DNA of 40,094 nt, from assembly GCF_000718015.1 (NCBI RefSeq), contig NZ_JODY01000046.1, positions 1 to 40,094 on the forward strand, given 5' to 3'. The DNA is from Streptomyces catenulae. GTDB taxonomy: Bacteria; Actinomycetota; Actinomycetes; Streptomycetales; Streptomycetaceae. A program made the position numbers and the translations under genes. The notes below the pieces were generated by a model. That model did no database searches. It was not told the DNA's origin and saw nothing but the letters and a program-made list of their open reading frames with translations. Positions within the stretch are counted from its first letter, which is position 1, and each line of letters opens with the position of its first letter. This document shows positions 28,609-36,847 of the stretch, piece by piece.

Positions 28609-29930
28609 GGAAGGACCTCCGGGGCGGGGTGAGCAGGAAGTGGATCGTTGAAGGTCTCGTACGGACGGTCCTCGTCGTCGAGGCCCTCCGCAGCGGTGCG
28701 GTCGTCGGGGCGTTCGCGGTCGCGTACGGCACCGGCTTCCGGGAGACGCAGGGTGAAGGTGGAGCCCTGTCCCTCAGCGCTCCACACGGTGACCTCTCCG
28801 CCGTGGGAGGCGGCCACGTGTTTGACGATGGCGAGGCCGAGGCCGGTCCCGCCGGTGGCGCGCGAGCGCGCCGGGTCCACGCGGTAGAACCGCTCGAAGA
28901 TGCGGTCCCGGTCCTTCTCGGAGATGCCGATGCCCTGGTCGGTCACGGCGATCTCGATCAGGTCGCCGCCGGGCGCGGACACCCGGCGGGCGGCGATGCC
29001 GACGCGGGTGTGCGCCGGGGAGTAGTTGACGGCGTTCTCGACGAGGTTGCCGAGGGCGGCGGCGAGCTGACCGCGGTTGCCCCAGATGTGCAGGTCGGGG
29101 ACGGGCAGCGGGCGCCGTCCGGTCTCGCTCTCCGCGGTGGCGCCGGAGGGCACGCCCATGTTGGAGGCCATGGTGATCTGCTTCGTACCGGCCGGTTGGC
29201 GGCAGCGGTCCATCGCCTCGGCGACGAGTTCCTTGACCGCCACCGGCTCGGCGTCCTCCAGCGGGTCGTCGTTCTGCACCCGGGAGAGGTCGATCAGCTC
29301 CTGGACGAGGTTGGTGAGGCGGGTGGCCTCGTTCTGCATCCGGCCGGCGAAGCGGGTGACGGCCTCGGGGTCGTCGCTGGCGTCCATCACCGCCTCGGAG
29401 AGCAGGGAGAGCGCGCCGACCGGGGTCTTCAGCTCATGGCTGACGTTGGCGACGAAGTCCCGGCGGACCGCCTCGATGCGGCGCGCCTCGGTGAGGTCCT
29501 CGACGAGGAGGAGCACCAGCCGGGAGCCGAGCGGGGCGACGCGGGCGGAGACCGCGAGGGTGTCGCCGCGGCCGGTGCCGCGGCGTGGCAGATCCAGCTC
29601 GACCTGGCGTATCTCGCCGTCGCGGCGGGTGTCGCGGGTCATCTGCATCATCGGTTCGACGGCGAGCTTCCCGCCGCGGACCAGCCCGAGCGCGTACGCG
29701 GCGGAGCTGGCCTTGACGACGGCGTCGGACTCGTCGAGCACGACGGCGGAGGAGCGGAGGACGGAGAGCACGGTGTCGACGCCGGGCGGCAGGACCGCGT
29801 CGGTGTGCAGGGAGGTGCGGGTGGGCTTGACCTGGTCCCGCTCGCTCCAGCGGAACGCCAGCATGGCGAAGACGCCGGTCCCCAGACCGGCGACAGCTGC
29901 CACTGCGGCGAAGGCCGCGTCCACGTTCAT
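28605..29930 (-). CDS. phoR: phosphate-sensing histidine kinase PhoR
   Basis: A 441-residue sensor kinase, partner of PhoP. One N-terminal membrane segment (about 5-27) anchors it. A PAS-like domain (50-145) precedes the H box FVANVSHELKTPVGAL with H165. The ATPase shows NLVENAVNYSP (N box), VTDQGIGI (G1), FERFYRVD (F box) and GGTGLGLAIVK (G2). The absence of a large extracytoplasmic domain fits PhoR, which senses the state of the Pst transporter through PhoU rather than phosphate itself. The phoU gene is divergent, 622 bases away, with Pho-box-like repeats in between. Confidence 0.95.
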   Translation of the reverse strand: MNVDAAFAAVAAVAGLGTGVFAMLAFRWSERDQVKPTRTSLHTDAVLPPGVDTVLSVLRSSAVVLDESDAVVKASSAAYALGLVRGGKLAVEPMMQMTRDTRRDGEIRQVELDLPRRGTGRGDTLAVSARVAPLGSRLVLLLVEDLTEARRIEAVRRDFVANVSHELKTPVGALSLLSEAVMDASDDPEAVTRFAGRMQNEATRLTNLVQELIDLSRVQNDDPLEDAEPVAVKELVAEAMDRCRQPAGTKQITMASNMGVPSGATAESETGRRPLPVPDLHIWGNRGQLAAALGNLVENAVNYSPAHTRVGIAARRVSAPGGDLIEIAVTDQGIGISEKDRDRIFERFYRVDPARSRATGGTGLGLAIVKHVAASHGGEVTVWSAEGQGSTFTLRLPEAGAVRDRERPDDRTAAEGLDDEDRPYETFNDPLPAHPAPEVLP

Positions 29931-30003
29931 GACTCCAGGTTATGCGGCAGGTCCGACACTTCCCCAGCCGTCCGGGTGTCTGCTCGAACACCCGTCGCCC
30001 AGA

Positions 30004-30036
30004 GTTCACCGTGGCGTCAGGAGTGGTTCATTCCGG
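30004..30036. promoter_or_regulatory. Pho box, three 11-bp direct repeat units (phoR side)
   Basis: GTTCACCGTGG, CGTCAGGAGTG and GTTCATTCCGG follow each other without gaps at 11-base spacing, 74 bases from the phoR start. PhoP of Streptomyces binds GTTCACC-like direct repeats of 11 bases, and this operon is known to be autoregulated in S. coelicolor and S. lividans. Confidence 0.75.
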
Positions 30037-30199
30037 CGGTCGCGAATCGGCCGTTCGGGGCGCTTCCCGGCCATTCAGACACCGTCGGGCGCCCCGGACG
30101 GTCCTCGGACGCTCCCCCGGAAGGGGCACGTCACAGGCGTACGCCGCTGCTCGGAGGGGGATCCGGGCGTCCGCTCCGGCCGTGGCCGCGTCGCCCAGA

Positions 30200-30243
30200 G
30201 TTCACCTTGAGGCCGTCCCCGCTTCACCCCCGGTGGCACCGCT
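30200..30243. promoter_or_regulatory. second Pho-box-like cluster (phoU side)
   Basis: GTTCACCTTGA at 30200, a degenerate unit at 30211, CTTCACCCCCG at 30222 and a degenerate unit at 30233, all in 11-base register. The 18 bases CGTCGCCCAGAGTTCACC are identical here (30189-30206) and at 29993-30010, so one cluster may be a partial duplicate of the other. It lies about 350 bases upstream of phoU. Confidence 0.55.
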
Positions 30244-30552
30244 CTTCGTGATGCCCGCGCACTGTGAGCCGTGCGGATGCGGGCGCGCAGCGGTCCCGCG
30301 GCGGCGCACGGCCGTGGTGCCGGGGCAGTCCGCCGGAGGCAGCACTTCCGGTGTCCGTGCCGGATCCGGTGTCCGGACTTGCTCCGGGTCCGCCCGGGGC
30401 CCCCTTCCCCGGGCCCCGGGCGGCCGGTGGGCTCTTCGCGGAGTCCGGTCCGTCCGCACACCGTCCGTGGGAGCGTGGGAGCGGAACGTGTGTGCGCACC
30501 GTCCGCGCCCCCGTTCGCCCACGTCACCAGTCGATGCGAGAGAAGGTCACAG

Positions 30553-31230
30553 ATGCGGGACGCGTACCACGAGGAGCTGGATTCGATCGGCGAGGGCCTG
30601 GTCGAGATGGCTCGGCTCGTCGGCTCCGCGATCGGGCGCGCCACCACGGCGATCCTGGACGCGGACCTCAAGCTGGCCGAGAGCGTGATCGCCGCCGACG
30701 AGAAGGTCGACGACCTCCAGCGCGATCTGGAGGCCCGGGCGATAACCCTCCTGGCGCGGCAGCAGCCGGTCGCCACCGATCTGCGGATCGTCGTCACCTC
30801 GCTGCGGATGAGCGCCGACCTGGAGCGCTCCGGCGACCTCGCCCAGCACGTCGCGAAGCTGGCCCGGCTGCGCTTCCCGGAGACGGCCGTCCCGCGTGAC
30901 CTGCACGCCACCATCCTGGAGATGGGCCAGCTGGCGCAGCGCCTGATGGCGAAGGCGGGCGAGGTCATCATCACCAAGGACGTCGATCTGGCGCTCCAGC
31001 TGGAGCAGGACGACGACGCGATGGACCGGCTGCACCGGGCGCTCTTCCAGCACCTGATGGACGACCGCTGGAAGCACGGCATCGAGACGGCCGTCGATGT
31101 GACGCTGCTGGGCCGCTACTACGAGCGGTTCGCCGACCACGCGGTCTCGGTGGCGAAGCGGGTCGTCTATCTGGTGACCGGTGAGCACGCCGACGAGATC
31201 GCCCCGCCGACGGGCGTCGAGGGCGCCTGA
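30553..31230 (+). CDS. phoU: phosphate transport regulator PhoU
   Basis: A 225-residue all-helical protein made of two PhoU repeats with the family E/D-x-x-x-D metal-binding motifs (ESVIAADEKVDDLQRDLE in the first, LALQLEQDDDAMDRLHR in the second). PhoU links the Pst phosphate importer to the PhoR kinase and represses the response when phosphate is plentiful. No RBS stronger than GAAGGTCAC precedes the ATG at 30553. It is divergent from phoR-phoP. pst genes are not in this window. Confidence 0.96.
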   Translation: MRDAYHEELDSIGEGLVEMARLVGSAIGRATTAILDADLKLAESVIAADEKVDDLQRDLEARAITLLARQQPVATDLRIVVTSLRMSADLERSGDLAQHVAKLARLRFPETAVPRDLHATILEMGQLAQRLMAKAGEVIITKDVDLALQLEQDDDAMDRLHRALFQHLMDDRWKHGIETAVDVTLLGRYYERFADHAVSVAKRVVYLVTGEHADEIAPPTGVEGA

Positions 31231-31408
31231 TCCGGCCGGGTGCGGCGGACGCGGACGGGCCCGGAAGCGGTCGGCGGCGTGCGCGGGCGCCGGTCCGCCG
31301 GGGCCGGGTGCCGGTGGCGTGCGCCGGGGCCGTGTGCCTCCGCGCGCCGTTGACGCGCCGCGGTGCGCGGGCTTGGAATGGCGGCAGGTGATCCAGAGGA
31401 GGCATGTC

Positions 31409-31567
31409 ATGGCACGCACGGAGAACCACGAGACGACGGCCCGCACCGAGCAGGTCCCCGGCGAACGGCCGCGCCTGCCGCTGCTCGGCGCATGCGGCTG
31501 CGGCGCCGGGTGCAGCTGCGGCTGCCAGGGCGGCGCGCCCTGCCAGTGCGGCGGATCCTGCGGCTGA
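31409..31567 (+). CDS. cysteine-rich small peptide, metallothionein-like
   Basis: A 52-residue peptide. The first 28 residues are polar and lack cysteine; the last 25 hold eight cysteines in CxC and CxxxC spacing (GACGCGAGCSCGCQ and APCQCGGSCG), alternating with glycine. Such an arrangement is suited to binding Zn, Cu or Cd in a cluster, as in metallothioneins, or an iron-sulfur or RNA partner. AGAGGAGG eight bases before the ATG is one of the best ribosome sites in the window, which argues that the gene is real. There is no signal peptide. It lies between phoU and the low-G+C island. I do not recognise a named family; lanthipeptide precursors are less likely because no modification enzymes are nearby. 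Confidence 0.7.
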   Translation: MARTENHETTARTEQVPGERPRLPLLGACGCGAGCSCGCQGGAPCQCGGSCG

Positions 31568-31568
31568 C

Positions 31569-31591
31569 CCTCGGGCGGCCGCCCTTCGAGG
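31569..31591 (+). terminator. possible hairpin after the Cys-rich gene
   Basis: CCTCG and CGAGG enclose the palindrome GGGCGGCCGCCC with two unpaired T, directly after the stop of the cysteine-rich gene. No T-run follows. Confidence 0.35.
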
Positions 31592-32076
31592 CACGACCGG
31601 CCCCGTACGCCTTCGGGTGTGCGGGGCTTCGTGCTGGGGTCCTGCGGTGAGGCTCCTGTGAGGCTCCGCGGTCCAGGTGGCGCCGTCCAGCGAAAGGGCG
31701 GGAAGGGCGGCCACCCTCCGTCCCTCGCTATGTGCTGGCAGTAGAGTGCCAGCCGCAGAAAGGAAAGAGGTATCGCGGGTGCAGACGAGCGGCAGCCAAG
31801 ATTCCGAATTTTACCACCGTACGTCCGGAGAGCCACACCGCCCTTAAAGCGTTGGCGCCTAGCCGTCGATGGGCAGCCGACAGCGATAGCCAGGGCGGCG
31901 CCTGCAGCGCGCAGCAGATACCTTCAGATCGATGAGCGACAAGGGGCCCTCCAGCGGGCTCGCCATACAGGAAGTTCCACGTCCGGCCATAAAGCACGAG
32001 CATCGGCTGGGATCTCTGGGCCCCTACCGGCCACCAGCCACAGAAAACGACCGATGGGTTTATTACGTCAAGCCCA
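31592..32076. other. left flank of the island, no gene seen
   Basis: About 480 bases without a convincing gene. G+C falls clearly after about 31740. A perfect hairpin, GCTGGCA-N6-TGCCAGC at 31734-31753, lies at this change. Short open frames on both strands here have neither ribosome sites nor familiar codon use. The region could be decayed DNA from the insertion that brought in the DUF262 gene. Confidence 0.5.
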
Positions 32077-32106
32077 TTGCACAAAGACTACGGTGAACCA
32101 TAGAGT
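32077..32106 (+). promoter_or_regulatory. promoter of DUF262 gene (leaderless transcript)
   Basis: -35 TTGCAC at 32077-32082 and -10 TAGAGT at 32101-32106, spacer 18 bases, both close to the Streptomyces housekeeping consensus. Transcription should begin about 32113, which is the G of the GTG start codon. No ribosome site precedes the gene, which agrees with a leaderless mRNA. Confidence 0.7.
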
Positions 32107-32112
32107 TCAGCC

Positions 32113-33903
32113 GTGCAGAGTTCCGAGCTTTCCGTACAGGGGCAAAACCTTCAGACCCTTTACAACCTCTACGTCAACAAGAGGTTGGCCGTCAACCGTC
32201 GATATCAACGTAAGCTCGTATGGAGCGTTGAAGAGAAAGTGAAGCTCATCGATTCCGTAATCGATGAGCTCCCCATTCCTTTGATCCTTCTGGCGCAGCG
32301 CAAGAGGGGAGGGGTCGAGACTTATGAAATCATCGACGGACTGCAGCGTCTGGACGCCTTCTTCTCCTTCATGGAGAACAAGTTCTCCTACAACGGAAAG
32401 TATTTCGATCTCGACACCATCGGCGACACAAAGGCCCGCCTCGATGCATCTGAGATCACCCAGGGAGAAGATAAACTCTCCCGCTCCGAATCCCTGGCGA
32501 TCGCCAATTACCAGATCCCTGTTTCGATCTACCGAGATGCTTCCGCATCATCTATCGATGAAGTTTTTCGACGCATCAATAGCGGAGGCAGGAGGCTAAG
32601 CCTTCAAGAAATTCGACAGGCTGGCGTTCTAGGGTCTCTCGCCGATGTCGTCAGGCGTTCGAGTGCATCGATTCGCGGTGACGGAACATTTTCCGAATCC
32701 GTCATCCTGAACGCTATGGACAAACTTTCCATCTCTCGCCGTGGACTTGATTACGGGCTCTCCCTGGAAGACATGTTCTGGGTTCGACATGACATTGTGG
32801 CGCAGGAGGACATCAGATCTTCAGGCGATGAAGAGATGGTCCTCGATCTCGTGCTAGATGCCGTCATCCGGCCATGGCCCACAAGTGGGTGGCAGAACCG
32901 CGATGTGGCTTACGGAATCCAGCGGAGAATCCGCACCGCCTCGCCCGAGGATGTGAATGCGGCGATCGACAAAGTCGGGGTAGAGGAACTACACCAACGG
33001 ATCCTATCCGTCGTCGGCCTGATCAATGACGTGATGAGCGGTCATGGGTCGCTGGGACGCCACATGGTTAAGCTGGAAACCTACGAGAAGGGTACCCAGC
33101 GGCAGTTCCAGGCAGTTTTCGCAGCACTATATTCACTGACCTTTGAAGACGGCATGGTGCCAAAATCCCACGATGCCGTCCGCACGGTACTGGACGATTT
33201 TTGGGGGCGCAAGGGTCTTTCCATTCCCACAGGCGGCAGTTCCTGGGGGCGAGAGAAGAAGAAATCTCTGTACCCAAGCGTGAAGAAGAATCTTAAGAAG
33301 GCATTCTACAAGCCAGATCTCCAGCGAGCCGCTACTCAACTCAACTCGCGCATGTATGTGGAATCACTTCTACAGGGGCCGGTAACAGAAGAGCCTTTGA
33401 TCGAACTGAAGCAGGGATTCTGCGTCCTCTCAAGTCCCCCTGTAGAGGATGCCGAACTCTTCGAACAGATAATGCAGACCGCCGTCGGAATGGCCAATCA
33501 AGGGAAGAGCGCAGAAGGACTCATTTTGATCGGCATTGCAGATAAGCCATCTGCAGCCAATCGAATTGAGCAAATCTTCAACGTCAAGCCTTTGGCAATC
33601 CACAGCCATCTTGCCGTCGGAACCCTTGAGCAGATTAACCACCTCGGGTACGACATCGACAGCTGGTGGCGGAGGTGGCAGGAGAAGATTCAGACCTCCA
33701 AACTATCGAAGGAATTCGCAAACAGCTTGGCCCATACTTTCAGGCCAGTCTACTACGATGAATTGCTGCTGTGGGAGATGAAGCCTAAGTCTGTCGGTAA
33801 GCCGATCACCTACGACGGGCGATTCTTTGTGAGGATCGGAAGCTCCACTCGGGAGATGACCGCAGACGACTTCCTCAGTCACATGACACTGCACTTCTCT
33901 TAG
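32113..33903 (+). CDS. DUF262 protein with C-terminal Schlafen/AlbA_2-like domain
   Basis: A 596-residue protein. Residues about 1-200 form a DUF262 domain: NRRYQRKLVWSVEEKVKLIDS and IDGLQRLDAF (74-83), the (I/V)DG(Q/L)QR nucleotide-handling motif shared with GmrS, SspE and other restriction proteins. The usual partner, an HNH nuclease (DUF1524), is absent. Instead residues about 429-590 read LIELKQGF, GLILIGIADK and FFVRIGSSTREMTADDF, the start, centre and end of an AlbA_2/Schlafen-type domain. Family knowledge suggests NTP-dependent sensing by DUF262 and nucleic-acid binding or cleavage by the other domain; the combined role, probably defence, is inference. G+C is far below the rest of the window. 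It starts with GTG and is probably translated leaderless. Confidence 0.85.
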   Translation: MQSSELSVQGQNLQTLYNLYVNKRLAVNRRYQRKLVWSVEEKVKLIDSVIDELPIPLILLAQRKRGGVETYEIIDGLQRLDAFFSFMENKFSYNGKYFDLDTIGDTKARLDASEITQGEDKLSRSESLAIANYQIPVSIYRDASASSIDEVFRRINSGGRRLSLQEIRQAGVLGSLADVVRRSSASIRGDGTFSESVILNAMDKLSISRRGLDYGLSLEDMFWVRHDIVAQEDIRSSGDEEMVLDLVLDAVIRPWPTSGWQNRDVAYGIQRRIRTASPEDVNAAIDKVGVEELHQRILSVVGLINDVMSGHGSLGRHMVKLETYEKGTQRQFQAVFAALYSLTFEDGMVPKSHDAVRTVLDDFWGRKGLSIPTGGSSWGREKKKSLYPSVKKNLKKAFYKPDLQRAATQLNSRMYVESLLQGPVTEEPLIELKQGFCVLSSPPVEDAELFEQIMQTAVGMANQGKSAEGLILIGIADKPSAANRIEQIFNVKPLAIHSHLAVGTLEQINHLGYDIDSWWRRWQEKIQTSKLSKEFANSLAHTFRPVYYDELLLWEMKPKSVGKPITYDGRFFVRIGSSTREMTADDFLSHMTLHFS

Positions 33904-33989
33904 GAATTCCCTAGAAACTGCCCAGATCACGCATTTCCTGCACTGGTTGCAAAATCCTTCGGCGGGCGGACGATTTATCCGTACCAGGG

Positions 33990-34019
33990 TTAGGCGAAGC
34001 GGAGAATTAGCCTAATTTT
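33990..34019 (+). terminator. candidate terminator of the DUF262 gene
   Basis: TTAGGC at 33990-33995 pairs with GCCTAA at 34010-34015 (14-base loop, two further G-U pairs), followed by TTTT. It overlaps the palindrome AATTAG-C-CTAATT at 34005-34017. It lies about 85 bases after the DUF262 stop. Confidence 0.45.
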
Positions 34020-34039
34020 ACGTACAGGGGAAACCTTTT

Positions 34040-34092
34040 CCGTACAGAGGGCTCCTGCCAGCAAGAAGCGCTGACAGGAGCCCTCTGTACGG
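34040..34092. terminator. strong hairpin terminator downstream of gpmA
   Basis: CCGTACAGAGGGCTCCTG at 34040-34057 is perfectly complementary to 34075-34092; after one mismatch four further pairs follow around a five-base-plus loop. It begins four bases after the gpmA stop (minus) and faces the DUF262 gene from the other side. Confidence 0.9.
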
Positions 34093-34096
34093 AGAA

Positions 34097-34858
34097 TTAC
34101 TTCTTCTTCCCCTGGTTCTTCACCGCTTCGATGGCGGCCTTGGCGGCCTCCGGGTCGAGGTAGGTGCCGCCCGGGGTGACGGGCTTGAAGTCGGCGTCCA
34201 GCTCGTAGGAGAGGGGGATGCCGGTGGGGATGTTGAGGCCCGCGATGTCGGCGTCGGAGATGCCGTCGAGGTGCTTGACCAGCGCGCGGAGGCTGTTGCC
34301 GTGGGCCGCGACCAGGACCGTCTTCCCGCTCAGCAGGTCGGGGACGATGCCGTCGAACCAGTACGGGAGCATCCGGACGACGACGTCCTTGAGGCACTCG
34401 GTCCGCGGGCGCAGCTCCGGCGGGAGGGCGGCGTAGCGCGCGTCGTCGAACTGGGAGTACTCGGCGTCGCGGGCGAGGGCCGGCGGCGGGGTGTCGTACG
34501 AGCGGCGCCACTTCATGAACTGCTCCTCGCCGAACTCGGCGAGGGTCTGCGCCTTGTCCTTGCCCTGGAGGGCGCCGTAGTGGCGCTCGTTCAGGCGCCA
34601 GCTGCGGTGGACGGGGATCCAGTGGCGGTCGGCGGACTCCAGGGCCAGCTGCGCGGTGCGGATGGCGCGCTTCTGGAGGGAGGTGTGCACGACGTCGGGG
34701 AGCAGACCGGCGTCCTTGAGCAGCTCTCCGCCGCGGACCGCCTCCTTCTCGCCCTTCTCGTTGAGGTTGACGTCCACCCAGCCGGTGAACAGGTTCTTCG
34801 CGTTCCACTCGCTCTCGCCGTGGCGGAGCAGGATCAGCTTGTACGGTGCGTCGGCCAT
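34097..34858 (-). CDS. gpmA: 2,3-bisphosphoglycerate-dependent phosphoglycerate mutase
   Basis: A 253-residue glycolytic enzyme interconverting 3- and 2-phosphoglycerate. The phospho-histidine motif [18 protein letters not shown] carries H13. The second catalytic histidine is in [29 protein letters not shown] is the substrate loop with its Glu. The length and C-terminal tail (lysine-rich GKKK) fit the dimeric or tetrameric dPGM class rather than the cofactor-independent one. It is a single gene ending in a strong terminator. In S. coelicolor, as I recall, gpmA and phoU are about 18 genes apart; here only two lie between them. Confidence 0.96.
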   Translation of the reverse strand: MADAPYKLILLRHGESEWNAKNLFTGWVDVNLNEKGEKEAVRGGELLKDAGLLPDVVHTSLQKRAIRTAQLALESADRHWIPVHRSWRLNERHYGALQGKDKAQTLAEFGEEQFMKWRRSYDTPPPALARDAEYSQFDDARYAALPPELRPRTECLKDVVVRMLPYWFDGIVPDLLSGKTVLVAAHGNSLRALVKHLDGISDADIAGLNIPTGIPLSYELDADFKPVTPGGTYLDPEAAKAAIEAVKNQGKKK

Positions 34859-35260
34859 GTCTTCGAGCCTAATCGACGCCCGTCGGGGGAACGCCCCGAG
34901 GCCGGGCCGGGCGGGGAGCGGCGCCCCGGGCCACCGCCGGGCCGAAGCCGCAGGTGGGCGAGGGGGCGGGCGGCCGTGGCGGGTACGGGCGGCGGGGCGC
35001 GGGGCCGGGTGCGGGCGCCCCCGGGTGGCCGGGGCTTCCGCCGGTCCGGGGTGCCCGGGGCGGGCCGCGTGCGCCGGGGGCGCACGGCCGGTGGCGCCCG
35101 CCCCCGGAACGTTTGACGGTTCCCGTCAATTCGTTGGCCGTGGCGTCGGAACGCTCAGTAGTTTTCCGGACGGTGGCGGCGCCCGGTGGGGGCGCCGCCG
35201 GTCCGGTCGGATGCCGTGCGCGGCGCCGCCGTCGTCCGTTCCACGTCGGGGGAGACAGAC
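34859..35260. other. 402-base intergenic region upstream of the MFS gene
   Basis: Extremely G-rich and without a convincing gene. It holds the divergent promoters of gpmA and the MFS gene, and the operator-like palindrome at 35113. Confidence 0.4.
35113..35129. promoter_or_regulatory. palindrome TTGACGG-TTC-CCGTCAA upstream of MFS gene
   Basis: Perfect seven-base arms around TTC, 131 bases before the transporter start, in an A/T-richer patch. TetR- or MarR-type operators look like this and often control exporters; no regulator gene adjoins it, so the assignment is inference. Confidence 0.4.
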
Positions 35261-36847
35261 ATGCCCGCAGCTTCGCGGTTCGCCAGGGCGCTGCCCGCGA
35301 GTTTCTCCGGTCTTCCGGCACCGTTCTGGTGGCTGTGGACCAGCACCCTGATCAACCGCCTCGGCGGGTTCGTCGCCACCTTCCTCGCCCTCTATCTGAC
35401 CGTCGAGCGCGGCTACTCCGCCTCGTACGCGGGGCTGGTCGGCGCGCTCTACGGGCTCGGCGGGGTGGTCGGGTCCATCGGGTCGGGGGTGTTGACGGAC
35501 CGGGTCGGGCGGCGACCGACGATGCTGCTGTCGCAGCTGGCGACCGCCGGGTCGGTGGCGACGCTCGGGTTCATGACGCATCCGGTGGCGATCGCGGTGC
35601 TGGCGGGCGCGGTCGGCGCCGCCTCCAGCGCCTCGCGGCCCGCCGTGCAGGCGATGATGGCGGACATCGTCGCGCCCGAGGACCGCACCCGCGCCTTCGC
35701 GCTCAACTACTGGGCGATCAACATCGGCTTCGCCGTCTCCTCGACGGCTGCCGGACTGATCGCCGAGCACGGCTATCTGCTGCTCTTCCTCGGCGAGGCG
35801 GCGCTCGTCCTGGTCTGCGCGCTGGTGGTGTACCGCAAGCTGCCGGAGTCCCGTCCGCGGATGGCGGAGGCGGGCGCCGGGACGGGGGAGGCGCCCGCGC
35901 GGGTGTCGATGCTGACGGTGGCGCGCGACGGCCGCTTCATGACGGTCGTCGGGCTCAACCTCCTCCTCGCCCTCCTCTTCCAGCAGGCGTATGTGTCGCT
36001 GCCGGTGTCGATGGGCCGCGACGGGTTCGGCAGCGGCGACTTCGGGCTGGTCATCGCGGTCAACGGCGCGCTGATCGTGCTGCTCCAGATACCGGTCACC
36101 CGCTTCATCGAGCACCGCAGCCCCGCCGCGCTGCTGATCGGCTCCGCGCTGCTGGCCGGGTACGGCTTCGGGCTCACCGCGGTCGGCGGTTCGGTCGCGG
36201 TGTACGCGGTGACGGTCGCCGTCTGGACGCTCGGCGAGATCATCAACTCCCCCACCCAGATGGGCCTGGTGGTCCGCCTCTCGCCCACCCACGGGCGCGG
36301 TCGCTACCAGGGCATGTACTCCCTGTCGTGGTCGGTCGCCTCGCTCACCGCGCCGCTGGTCGGCGGCACCGTCATCGACCACTACGGGCCGCGGGTCCTG
36401 TGGGCGGGCTGCGCCGTCGTCGGTACCGGCGCGGCGGTCGGCTACGCGCTGCTGCTGCGCCGCCTGCCCGGCACCGGCGTCTCACAGCCGCAGCGCACGC
36501 TGCGCGTCGTAAAGGTTGGGCGGGAGGACCGCGCCCGGGTGGCCGTACCGCTCGGTGCGGGTGCGCAGGGGTCCGGTGAAGTCGGGGGTGTCGATCTGGC
36601 CGAACGGGCGGACCTCGCTGATCGCGACGGTCGCGCTGCAGGGGGCGATGTCGTCGAGCCGTACGCAGCCGGCCCGGTGGTTGGTGACGGTGATGTTCCA
36701 GTGGGTGAAGCGGGCGCCGTAGAGCGGTCCGGCGCTGCCGTCGCCGCCGTGCGCCCCGTCGTTGGTGACGGTGATGTCCGTACGGACGTTGCCGAACGGC
36801 AGTCCGCGGTGGGTGTCGAAGGTGCCCATCGCCATCCGGCCCCGTGA
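35261..36847 (+). CDS. MFS transporter, reading frame extended into the neighbouring gene
   Basis: A major facilitator exporter of the drug-efflux type. Twelve hydrophobic segments are spread over residues 20-405, with the family motif GVLTDRVGRRPTMLL after helix 2 and a long polar loop in the middle. Residues 1-409 form a normal-length transporter. The frame then continues 120 codons further, to 36847, through DNA that is the antisense of the convergent pectin-lyase-fold gene (stop at 36482). This extension is arginine/glycine/valine-rich and looks like shadow coding. Its own stop was probably lost by a small deletion or a base error near 36480. ATG 35261 has GGGGGAGA upstream. Substrate unknown. 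Confidence 0.82.
   Translation: MPAASRFARALPASFSGLPAPFWWLWTSTLINRLGGFVATFLALYLTVERGYSASYAGLVGALYGLGGVVGSIGSGVLTDRVGRRPTMLLSQLATAGSVATLGFMTHPVAIAVLAGAVGAASSASRPAVQAMMADIVAPEDRTRAFALNYWAINIGFAVSSTAAGLIAEHGYLLLFLGEAALVLVCALVVYRKLPESRPRMAEAGAGTGEAPARVSMLTVARDGRFMTVVGLNLLLALLFQQAYVSLPVSMGRDGFGSGDFGLVIAVNGALIVLLQIPVTRFIEHRSPAALLIGSALLAGYGFGLTAVGGSVAVYAVTVAVWTLGEIINSPTQMGLVVRLSPTHGRGRYQGMYSLSWSVASLTAPLVGGTVIDHYGPRVLWAGCAVVGTGAAVGYALLLRRLPGTGVSQPQRTLRVVKVGREDRARVAVPLGAGAQGSGEVGGVDLAERADLADRDGRAAGGDVVEPYAAGPVVGDGDVPVGEAGAVERSGAAVAAVRPVVGDGDVRTDVAERQSAVGVEGAHRHPAP

Noticed and set aside
31409..31567. Lanthipeptide or thiopeptide precursor
   Set aside because: Rich in cysteine but poor in Ser/Thr in the core, and no modifying enzymes nearby.
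31728..32084. Open frame of 118 codons on minus in the island flank
   Set aside because: No ribosome site, no recognisable domain, and codon use unlike either the host or the island gene.
32133..34037. Imperfect direct repeat CGTACAGGGG...AAACCTT at 32133 and 34021 as att sites of the island
   Set aside because: The first copy lies inside the conserved start of the DUF262 coding region, so it is more likely chance than an integration scar.
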